Shown: positions 8,171 to 15,220 of the stretch, piece after piece | How the letters are laid out: each line of letters starts with the position of its first letter | Position numbering within the stretch: position 1 is the stretch's first letter | From: Euglena gracilis | Lineage: Eukaryota; Euglenozoa; Euglenophyceae; Euglenales; Euglenaceae | Assembly: GCA_900893395.1 (NCBI GenBank) | Contig: CAAHFI011083114.1 | Location: 1 to 20,436 of the forward strand | Direction of reading: 5' to 3' | DNA length: 20,436 bases | Position numbers and translations under genes: made by a program | The notes under the pieces: generated by a model | What the model saw: the letters and a program-made list of their open reading frames with translations, nothing else | Told to the model about the DNA's origin: nothing | The model's database searches: none

Positions 8171-8653
8171 TTGCACTTCACCAAATTCCGGCGATCGCGA
8201 GGGTATTTCTGGCTGTGTCAATCGTCCAGGTATAAAATCACCCCTCGATCGAAAGCTCTTTTCATCAGACGACTGGCGATCACCACCAAATTCAGCCACG
8301 TCGCCTGGAGCTCTTATTTTCTGTCAGTGGGGAATCCTAATTTCACAACTCTGGTGCCCCCCCAAGGCCCTCAGGTCGTTGATTCGAAGAGGAAAAACGT
8401 TTCTGTAAGGTTTATTAAGCATCTTAAACCAAAAATCACTGAAAATTGCGACAAATTTCGACTCAGATTCTGGCCGATCCGACGATCGCGAGCGTATCTC
8501 GGGCTGCGTGCAACGTTAGGGTACCAAGTTACCCCTCGATCGAAAGCTCTTTTCAACAGACGACCAGCGGTGCTCATCAGATCTTTCCACGCTGCACGGT
8601 ACTCTATTTCCAAATCTGGGCCAATTTTCACCAAATTTGGATATCCACCCTAG
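8171..8653 (+). repeat. Two-copy repeat, 291-bp period, with an open frame through both
   Basis: Copy 1 (about 8190-8340) and copy 2 (about 8481-8630) share GATCGCGAG, then CCCCTCGATCGAAAGCTCTT and TTCA-CAGACGAC; the last two begin at 8241 and 8532. The period is 97 codons, and a 160-codon plus-strand frame stays open through both, reading TPRSKALF-RR in each. Differences between the copies are not mainly at third positions, so I favour non-coding repeat, although a decayed coding repeat is possible. Confidence 0.6.
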
Positions 8654-8759
8654 CGGTCCCCAGATGGCAAAATTCATTGTCCTTGATGGTTGAAACACTC
8701 ATACCAGCACCTTAGGGCCACTTTTGGGCACTTTTGGTGACATTTTTAGGAATGAAAAT

Positions 8760-8885
8760 CGGACGCCGGGCTTTGGACAAAGCCGGCGTTCCTAACGCCG
8801 GGCTTTAGGACAGAACCGGCGTCCGGAAGCCCGTGGGGGGGACGCCGGTTCTGTCCTGAGCCCGGCGTCTCAAACGCCGGCTTAA
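8760..8885 (+). repeat. GACGCCGG inverted-repeat block
   Basis: Direct copy of 4418-4545 (GGACGCCGGGCTTTGGACAA through GAGCCCGGCGTCTCAAACGC). Its right part is the inverse of 8057-8104, and it is followed at once by a partial unit of the 107-bp array. Confidence 0.85.
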
Positions 8886-8939
8886 ATAACAAAATCCCTT
8901 CTATGTTGGCAATATACTTGGAGGGCTAAGTCCTTTTGT

Positions 8940-9118
8940 GCAAAATTTGACTAATATTGACTTATATACAACTTCTTTTGCCAAAAGTGGCCCAAAATGG
9001 ACATTTTCCCCAATTTTTTTGCATATTCACCCCCGATTGGGGGGTTCTGGAGCCATTTGGGTGGGTTTTGACTGGTTTTGGGGTGATTTGGACAAAATTT
9101 TTTCTCGGGGGGGGGGGC
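8940..9118. other. No feature seen
   Basis: T- and G-rich filler inside the 7135-9303 element. An open frame exists but has no recognisable domain. Confidence 0.5.
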
Positions 9119-9531
9119 TTAAAAGTCGGCGAAACTGGCCCGTAACTACATTAGAGTGGGTGGTCGGCCGACTAGTCGGCCGACCACCAGGACCCCCCCC
9201 CCTGTCTCGCCGACTAGCTGCCGACCAGGCCTAGTCGGCCGACCAATTGGGTGGTCGGCCGACTAGTCGGCCGACCACCCAGGACCCCCCCCCCAGTCTA
9301 CCGTTTGCCACTCCAAAACGGGGTGCTGGGGGGTCGAAAACCCCTCATTTTAGGGCTCGAAAACAGGTTTTCCGAGTCCAGGAGGCCAAAAAAAAACATC
9401 GTTTTGGGCCAAAAAATTTTTTCGACCTTTTCACCCAAAAAGGGCCAAAACTGTACAAAATGGCCAAAATTGGCCAAAAATTGGCCGTAATAACTCGGGC
9501 TAGGCGGGGAGTTGCGGGGAAATCAAAATGC

Positions 9532-9671
9532 TGTTATAATCGTGGACTGAGGCCCGTCGCCTGCCCTGTATATCGTGGATAGGAACACGAAATACAGTGC
9601 AGGTGCAGACCCCCCCCCCCGACGCCTGCACTGTATTTCGTGGACTGAGTCCACGAAATACAGTGCAGGCG
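9532..9671 (+). repeat. Modular inverted repeat, left arm around PHD gene copy B
   Basis: TTATAATCGTGGACTGAGGC, CCGTCGCCTGCCCTGTATAT, CGTGGA, then CTGCACTGTATTTCGTGGAC modules. The reverse complement of 13862-14062 has the same modules in the same order (ATAATAATCGTGGACTTAGA, GGCGCCTGCCCTGTATATCG, CACTGTATTTCGTGG). 9623-9646 and 9648-9671 form a perfect hairpin with 24-bp arms and a 1-nt centre. Confidence 0.75.
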
Positions 9672-9782
9672 CCTGGTGGAAGAAAATATTCCCCAATGCA
9701 TTTGGAAACCGGGTGCTATTTTTTACACACAAAGTGTGGCTGAGCCCAAATTTCAGCCTGTAACCGTGTTTAGAGGCCCGGC

Positions 9783-9896
9783 GCCTGCCCTGTATTTCGT
9801 GGCTATGAACACGGAAAACAGGGCATATTTTCTTAACCCGGCAATATGCCCTGTTTTTCGTGGTAAGGTGAACACAAAAAACAGGGCATATTGCCG
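9783..9896 (+). repeat. CCCTGTTTTTCGTGG modules with a hairpin
   Basis: GCCTGCCCTGTATTTCGTGG followed by CTATGAACAC at 9783 resembles the 37-bp repeat at 5225. Arms 9839-9858 and 9877-9896 (CGGCAATATGCCCTGTTTTT) are perfect inverses. An inverse relative lies at 11418-11461 (CCACGAAAAAACAGGGCATA). Confidence 0.8.
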
Positions 9897-9974
9897 TGTT
9901 CAGGGTTTTCTCCCAAAATTTAAGACCTTTCAAACAAAGAACAGAATTGTTTTTGAAACCGTGTATTGGGGCTC

Positions 9975-10235
9975 TGGCTTCACGCCCGAACCGGCGTTCT
10001 GGACGCCGGTTCGGCGCAGAAATTTCTGCGCCGAACCGGTGTCCAGAACGCCGGTTCGGGCGGGAAAACGGCGTCCTGGGGACCGAAAATGAAAAGTGCC
10101 AAAAAGTGTCCAAAATGGTTTGTAGACATGAGGCAATCATATCTGAGCACTTTTTGGGGGGTATTTGGCCAGAAATTGGGGTATTTTGTGCAACAATTTC
10201 CATTTGGCCAAATCTGGGGATTTTCTGAAATAGAA
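9975..10235 (-). repeat. Dispersed palindromic repeat, inverted copy of 3340-3640
   Basis: It begins with an 80-bp palindrome (9983-10062, centre AAATTT, one mismatched pair) built from CGCCCGAACCGGCGTTCTGG and ACGCCGGTTCGGCGCAGAAA. The flank to 10235 matches 3340-3490 in reverse. Confidence 0.85.
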
Positions 10236-10359
10236 TACCATGCAGCAGGGCTGAAATCTAAGGCCATCTAAAACCCTTGAGAAGGGTTATCGATCAAGGG
10301 GCAACATGGCAGGTGAACAGTGGATTTTGGAATTTGCGAAAAGGGTCCAAAAATCGTAA

Positions 10360-10600
10360 TTCTGAAAAAACCCAAGGGGTCCAGCTAAAATTTCCTAACC
10401 ATAATTCTGAAAAACCCAGGGGAGGGTCCAACCAATTTTGAAAACACCCACGGGGGCCAAAATTTCCCAACTGTAATTAACATTCCCAACAATTTTGAAA
10501 AATTCCCGGGGGGTCCAGCCAAAATTTCCCAACCGTGAGTCTGAAAAAACCTAGGGGTGGTCCAACCAAAAAATTTTCCAAATCGTAATTCTGAAAAAAA
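10360..10600 (+). repeat. 47-bp tandem array, second locus
   Basis: About five diverged units share GGGGGTCCAGCCAAAATTTC, CCAACCGTGAGTCTGAAAAA with the array at 3690-4190, in the same orientation. Confidence 0.8.
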
Positions 10601-10795
10601 AACCTTTCGATTGATGGGTAACCTGGCATCAGACGGATGAAAACTTCAATCGGCGATCGACATGGCCATGAACCCAAAGCATCCCAAAAATGCCCAAAAA
10701 TGTTCAGAAACTGGGTATTTAGGGCGAAATTGGCCTTTTATTCCTTGAACGCCGGTTCGGGCGTGAAGCCAGAGCCCCTAATCCACGGTTTCAAC

Positions 10796-10917
10796 AACTG
10801 TGTCCAGAACGCCGGTTCGGGCGTGAAGCCGTGTTCCAGAACGCCGGTTCGGGCGGCAGCCCGAACCGGCGTTCTGGAACACGGCTTCACGCCCGAACCG
10901 GCGTTCTGGACACAGTT
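10796..10917. repeat. Perfect hairpin, 59-bp arms, 4-nt loop
   Basis: 10796-10854 and 10859-10917 are exact reverse complements around GGCA. Each arm has two CCAGAACGCCGGTTCGGGCG units with GTGAAGCCGTGTT between them. A partial unit with GCGTGAAGCC precedes it at 10749. Arm length equals that of the hairpin at 7934-8054 although the sequences differ. Confidence 0.95.
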
Positions 10918-11462
10918 TTCGTATCAGAATCACTTTGAATTTCTTCGAAACCGAGGAGAGCACACAGATGATGGAATGGCACACGAGGAGGGACGAAGTC
11001 GGAGCACGACCAGTGCAACGACGAACAGCGCTGCGCTGTGGATGATTAGATGGGGACACTAACGGGGTTTGCACGAGTGACACACCCACGATCCATGTTT
11101 GGGCTCGTGGCACAAATTCACGCAACGCCAATGGTAAGACAATGAACACACGTCACATCGCACATGATTCATATCACGACACGGAGAGCGTGGGGAACAA
11201 CCACACCACATCGGGCACAGGTGGGGGCGGCTGACACAAGACGGCGCTTTTTGGAGGGAGGGGCGGTGGTGGAAGTGGAGACCGCCAACAGAGGGAAAGA
11301 CAGAGGGCAAGTCGGAGAGGTCCTGTGCCACCTCTGCCCCCTCCTTTTTTTTTCATTTTCCAGGACGCCGTGGCCATGGTTTGGGGCATTGGGACATCAT
11401 TTTCATTCACTGGTTCCTTACCACGAAAAAACAGGGCATATTTTGTTAACCCGGAAATAGGG

Positions 11463-11509
11463 CGTATAACGGGTCAAGGGCGCCTTCGGCGCCCTTGACC
11501 CGTTATACG
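11463..11509. repeat. Hairpin with C(TTCG)G loop
   Basis: Arms of 22 bp (CGTATAACGGGTCAAGGGCG + CC) are exact inverses around TTC; the innermost bases form C-TTCG-G, a very stable RNA tetraloop. No T-run follows, so a bacterial-type terminator is not indicated. A second short hairpin, CAGGGGGCCCC/GGGGCCCCCTG, lies at about 11560-11587. Confidence 0.8.
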
Positions 11510-11640
11510 GCCTGAATACGGGTTATGCCCACAATTTTTATATAGAAAACGTGTTCAGCCAGGGGGCCCCGAAGGGGGGCCCCCTGAACATGTTTTCAGG
11601 CTGAAATCTGGGCTCAGCCACAATTTGTTTGAAAACGTGT

Positions 11641-11677
11641 TCATGACCACGAATTTCAGGGCAGGCATTTGGCGGGC
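11641..11677 (-). repeat. 37-bp repeat, third copy
   Basis: TCATGACCACGAATTTCAGG continues GCAGGCATTTGGCGGGC, matching 6844-6880 with one change and the inverse of 5225-5261 exactly. Confidence 0.85.
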
Positions 11678-11744
11678 TGAACACGTTTTTAAGGCCCCGG
11701 GCGGATTCCTGGGGGTGACCATCCTGGGGGTGATGCCGACCTGG

Positions 11745-11825
11745 TCGGCCCGACCACCTGGTCGGCCCGACCAGGTCGGTAACTACCCCTGGGGTGATAC
11801 CGACCAGGTCGGTATCACCCCCAGA
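11745..11825. repeat. GGTCGGCCCGACC palindrome cluster
   Basis: CCTGGTCGGCCCGACCACCT, GGTCGGCCCGACCAGGTCGG and GATACCGACCAGGTCGGTAT are overlapping palindromes. Related clusters lie at 13358-13442, 19620-19690 and 20272-20372. Confidence 0.8.
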
Positions 11826-11889
11826 AATCTGCATTACCCCCCCCTGGAAATTTAAGCCCCCCCCCCCCCAGGTTTCCAAAAGACGAGAT

Positions 11890-12423
11890 CAACATGCACC
11901 CGAAAAGGGTTGGCAGATAAAAGGGGTTTATTTTGTTAATGAAAGGGATAGGGTTAGGTGGACTTGCACCCGAAAAGGGGTTGGCAGATAAAAGGGGTTT
12001 ATTTTGTTAATGAAAGGGATAGGGTTAGGTGGACTTGCACCGAAAAGGGGTTGGCAGATAAAAGGGTTTATTTTGTTAATGAAAGGGATAGGGTTAGGTC
12101 GACTTGCACCGAAAAGGGGTTGGCAGATAAAAGGGGTTTATTTTGTTAATGAAAGGGATAGGGTTAGGTCGACTTGCACCGAAAAGGGGTTGGCAGATAA
12201 AAGGGGTTTATTTTGTTAATGAAAGGGATAGGGTTAGGTCGACTTGCACCCGAAAAGGGGTTGGCAGATAAAAGGGGTTTATTTTGTTAATGAAAGGGAT
12301 AGGGTTAGGTCGACTTGCACCCGAAAAGGGGTTGGCAGATAAAAGGGGTTTATTTTGTTAATGAAAGGGATAGGGTTAGGTCGACTTGCACCCGAAAAGG
12401 GGTTGGCAGATAAAAGGGGTTTA
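11890..12423 (+). repeat. 71-bp minisatellite with TTAGGG-type core, eight units
   Basis: TTGGCAGATA starts at 11910, 11981, 12051, 12120, 12190, 12261, 12332 and 12403, so periods are 69-71 bp. The unit reads TTGGCAGATAAAAGGGGTTT, ATTTTGTTAATGAAAGGGAT, AGGGTTAGGTCGACTTGCAC, CCGAAAAGGGG. Units differ mainly by G/C-run length and one G/C change (GTGGACT/GTCGACT), so the array is young or homogenised. GATAGGGTTAGG is about one and a half telomere-type repeats. The frame is not kept. Confidence 0.95.
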
Positions 12424-12439
12424 TTAAAGTAATTTTTGA

Positions 12440-12748
12440 ATGTCCACTCCAACAGCTTGTGCACAGTGGCTCACACTTCTTTCGTACCAATGGTATGTGC
12501 TGGCGACGCACCAGCCTGCCGCACTTATGTGTGTAAGTGTGGCATGGAGAAGGGATTTCATTTACGTGTGTGAGGAGTGTTTTAAGACAGGAGTGGTGAC
12601 ATCTGTTCAGTCATCCTGGCTTTGGTGCAGGGTTGGTTGTTGTCTTTGGTTGATTGTACGAGGCCAGCCATCGTTCGATGTTGATTGGCCGTTGATTGTT
12701 CCCCCCAGCCCGAATTCCCCGATTTTAAATGCTCCAGCTCATTTTTAA
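12440..12748 (+). CDS. Cys-containing open frame, possible zinc-binding relic
   Basis: A 102-codon plus-strand frame reads IYVCEECFKTGVV near 12560-12600. An overlapping frame from ATG at 12492 gives CRTYVCKCGMEKGFHLRV just before it. Together these Cys/His residues faintly recall the zinc-ribbon tail of piggyBac-type transposases, but the two parts are in different frames and the match is weak. Codon use shows nothing decisive. Confidence 0.18.
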   Translation: MSTPTACAQWLTLLSYQWYVLATHQPAALMCVSVAWRRDFIYVCEECFKTGVVTSVQSSWLWCRVGCCLWLIVRGQPSFDVDWPLIVPPSPNSPILNAPAHF

Positions 12749-12764
12749 ACCTGTCCGTCTCCCC

Positions 12765-12945
12765 TGCTGAATTAAAAAAATGCCAATCCCAGCCCCCCCC
12801 CCAATTTATGTTTTTAACAACCTATGTATCCCTGCCCCCCCTCTAAATGCCCCCCCTGCCGAATTAAAAAATAACCAATCCCTGCCCCCCCGAATTTTTG
12901 TCTTAAACAACCTATCCTGCCCCCCCCCCCCAAATGCCAATTTAA
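12765..12945 (+). repeat. 92-bp C-run repeat, two units
   Basis: Units at 12765 and 12857 share TGCYGAATTAAAAAATRMCA, ATCCCTGCCCCCCC, AATTTATGTTTTTAACAACC, TAT, a C-run and AAATGCC. Confidence 0.7.
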
Positions 12946-12959
12946 ACGGCTGTGACAAT

Positions 12960-13305
12960 TGTTCCCCTCCCCCTGATATTCGAATAAAACACTGCCCAAT
13001 TATGGGAACGAAAAGTGAAAAAATTCAATCCGAAAAATATTCACGGTGCACACGCGATACAAGTGAGGATGCTTCTGAAAGCCGGCATACATAGCAAATC
13101 ATTTGCTGGTACACCAGCGTGGAGGGCATATCCGGCCATCCAAGAGGGATTGTGCTGCCTCATCTGCTGCAGCAGATGGGCAGGTGGGGTCACCACCACA
13201 GGGTGCACCCCATCCACAGTCCAGTTCCATTCCACCAGTTGTCCATTTCCAAGTAGGGGAAGTAGGGGGACATTTTTACCTTACTTAAATTGACCTATCA
13301 AACGA
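12960..13305. other. No gene recognised
   Basis: This stretch has mixed composition with few repeats. Open frames of 60-92 codons exist on both strands without domains. The lack of palindromes suggests unique sequence carried in the element, possibly a decayed coding region. Confidence 0.4.
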
Positions 13306-13861
13306 AGGGGGGGGCTTAATTTTCCAAAGGGGGGGGGTAATGCGGATTTCTGGGGGTCGGGCCGACCAGTCGGCCCGACCCCAGAGGTCGGAATCCCACC
13401 AACAGGGGTCGGGCCGACCACAGGTCGGGCCGACCAGGTCGGCAACACCCCAAGGATGAGCACCCCCAGGAATCGCACGCCGCCCTATTTTGAAGTGAGC
13501 TCTGAATCTTTGACCGGCCAGTGCCCACCGTCGATCCACAGTTGCCTGATCTGGGCAGCGCCCTCAACCAACAAACTGGGATCAATCATCCAGCCGGCCC
13601 AGGCAACAAAAAGTTATCCAAATCATCGTACACTGCCTGTAGGTCTTGACAGATGGAATTCCATCAGATTTTGCTGTTGCTTGTTGGAGCAAAGTCCCGT
13701 GAACCGGATCGACGACAGGTGGGTTCCTCCTGTCATCGATGATTTTCTCCAACACGGCCAAAAATTCCAGGTTTTCGGGGGACGAGGGAGCATCCTATCC
13801 ATAATAATAGCCGCGCGCTTTTCCATTAGCAAAGAAAGAGACATAGGGTTTCAGTCCATGA

Positions 13862-14062
13862 AATACAGTGAAGGCGCTGACCCCCCCTCCCCCCCGACGC
13901 TGCACTGTATTTCGTGGACTCAGTCCACAAATTACAGTGCAGGCACCTCGTGGACTGAATTTTTTTCCAAAAAACGCTCTCAAAACCACCCCCCGCAATG
14001 CGTGAAGCCAATTTACGATATACAGGGCAGGCGCCGGACCTCTAAGTCCACGATTATTATAT
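13862..14062 (-). repeat. Modular inverted repeat, right arm around PHD gene copy B
   Basis: Inverse of 9532-9671 in module order. It includes an imperfect hairpin at 13907-13947 (TGCACTGTATTTCGTGGACT against AGTCCACAAATTACAGTGCA). It begins 36 bp upstream of the copy B start codon. Confidence 0.7.
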
Positions 14063-14236
14063 CGAGAACTGTGTCCAAGACACCGGTTCGGGCGTGAGCC
14101 GGTGACTAGGACACCGGTTCGAGTGTGTGAGACTGGTGTGAGACTGGTAACGTTTTTCTGGGTGACCACAAACTCCTTATTTGCCATTGGGGTGTGAGGT
14201 GCAGATGCACAAACATTTTAAGGGAAATTGGTTGTA

Positions 14237-14440
14237 ACGTGACCCCCCCCCTATATGGCACCCCAGGGAGCGTTTTGACCCCCCCCCCAGCGACAATTAG
14301 GGGTGGGTGACAATTAGGGGTGGGGTTACTCAATTCACCCTACATGTCCATGGGTCCATTGGCCCCCACCCCTAATTGTCGCCCCCCAAGGGGGGGGGCG
14401 ACAATTAGGGGGGTGACATATAGGGGGGGGGTCACGTTAT
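14237..14440. mobile_element. Small foldback element, 204 bp
   Basis: The ends AACGTGACCCCCCCCCTATA and TATAGGGGGGGGGTCACGTT are inverse. Inside, (C)GACAATTAGGGG occurs at about 14289, 14309, 14367 (inverse), 14399 and thereabouts, arranged as an inner hairpin. No coding capacity. Confidence 0.7.
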
Positions 14441-14697
14441 TAACGCCGCCTCTTGGCGGGCGGCACCCCCTTTTTTGGCCAATGAGGGAGGGAAATGCCA
14501 CCCGGGCCACATGTTTTAGAATAACAAACCCCGGAAATCAGGGATTTTCTTTTGTCGGGTTTCACAAAACGGAAAGGCCTGAAACAGGCCTTTTGAGTGA
14601 ACGACACTGCACGTTCGTCAACCAGAATGATCTGTGATTTGTCAACACCAGATGATATTATCCATTTTATGTCCCAGATCACCTGGTGATGAACCAC
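14440..14697 (-). CDS. Unrecognised short ORF or exon
   Basis: An 85-codon minus-strand frame with natural-looking composition (DIKWIISSGVDKSQIILVDE, then FRPFRFVKPDKRKSLISGVC) ends in a basic tail (KKGVPPAKRRR). An acceptor-like CATGATTTCCCAG lies just upstream near 14720. No family is recognised. It sits between the foldback at 14237 and the hAT element. Confidence 0.3.
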   Translation of the reverse strand: MVHHQVIWDIKWIISSGVDKSQIILVDERAVSFTQKACFRPFRFVKPDKRKSLISGVCYSKTCGPGGISLPHWPKKGVPPAKRRR

Positions 14698-14962
14698 ACA
14701 GCTTTTTTCCTGAATGCTGGGAAATCATGTGATAGATTTGTGGGGTTTCTTGAAAAGCAACAATTTTTCCGGAAATAGCATTTTTGAATTTTCAGGTGAA
14801 CAAGTTTGGTTTGCTACATAGGATGGGGATGTCCAGGACCCCCTTGTCTGGTTCCACAGCTGGTATTTTTAAAAAAACCCGAAAAACCTTTTTGTTTTTT
14901 TATTGAGTTTTTTGAAGGTTATCACAGAGCCCCAAATGTTTTTGAAAAGCAGTGCGTCCTGT

Positions 14963-14969
14963 CACATTC
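14963..14969 (+). repeat. Left target duplication of the hAT element
   Basis: CACATTC directly precedes the left terminal repeat and matches 18972-18978 exactly. hAT elements normally make 8-bp duplications, so one outer base has changed. Confidence 0.7.
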
Positions 14970-15220
14970 TAAGGCTGCCTCGATTAATCGGATTAATCGA
15001 TTAATCGTTCAGGGGGGGGTGATTAATCGTTCAATCGGCCGGGGGTCAATTAATCGAAATTAATTGGTCTCCAAAGCAAAAAAACAACAATTGGACATGG
15101 AAATGGGACCACAGGAGCACAATTTCTCCTCAAAGACACCGGAATGGAACAATGGAGTACATGCACAAAGGCAAAACTCTGGATGAGAAATCATTTGCAA
15201 AACACTGTTTCTAACAAATG

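Larger units (their letters stand above)
7135..9303. mobile_element. 2.2-kb element with about 180-bp inverted ends made of palindromes
   Basis: 7135-7315 and 9121-9303 are inverted copies at very high identity, from CGGTAGACTGG outside to GGCCAGTTTCGCCGACTTTT inside. Each end holds two copies of the palindrome GGTGGTCGGCCGACTAGTCGGCCGACCACC in perfect or near-perfect form, joined by CCAATTGGTCGGCCGACTAG and GGTCCTGGG-type G-run segments. The interior (1.8 kb) holds a 107-bp array, a perfect hairpin and a 291-bp two-copy repeat, but no transposase. Outside both ends there are related sequences in direct orientation (7000-7130 and 9320-9450: AAAACGGGGT, AGGCCAAAAAA, GGGCCAAA). No short target duplication is visible. 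Confidence 0.75.
11699..13484. mobile_element. 1.8-kb element with about 170-bp inverted ends
   Basis: 11699-11868 and 13309-13484 are inverted relatives: GGGCGG..GATTCCTGGGGGTG outside, then GCCGACCTGGTCGGCCCGAC palindromes, CCCCCAGAAATCTGCATTAC, and AATTTAAGCCCCCC inside. The interior holds the 71-bp minisatellite, a Cys-bearing open frame and a C-run repeat. It interrupts PHD gene copy B right after the SLL block. No transposase and no clear target duplication were found. Confidence 0.7.
11059..13826 (-). pseudogene. PHD-finger gene, copy B, split by about 2 kb of repeats
   Basis: The 5' part (13826-13488, minus) has blocks matching copy A in order: MEKRAAIIMDRMLP; NLEFLAVLEKIIDD; VDPVHGTLLQQ; YDDLDNFLL; SLLVEGAAQIRQ. 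It stops matching at the inverted-repeat element 11699-13484. The 3' part (about 11410-11059) has a basic PPSKKRR stretch, CARCGVVVP, then CDVC, YHWRC, a KHGSWVC stretch and CHSC, a C4HC3 PHD pattern; stop at 11059. Its first Cys pair lies in another frame from the rest, and the 5' blocks also change frame, so it is probably dead. Divergence from copy A is high: the two are old relatives, not a recent duplication. Confidence 0.55.

Noticed and set aside
11463-11587. Bacterial-type terminators
   Set aside because: Strong hairpins but no following T-run, and the window is eukaryotic.
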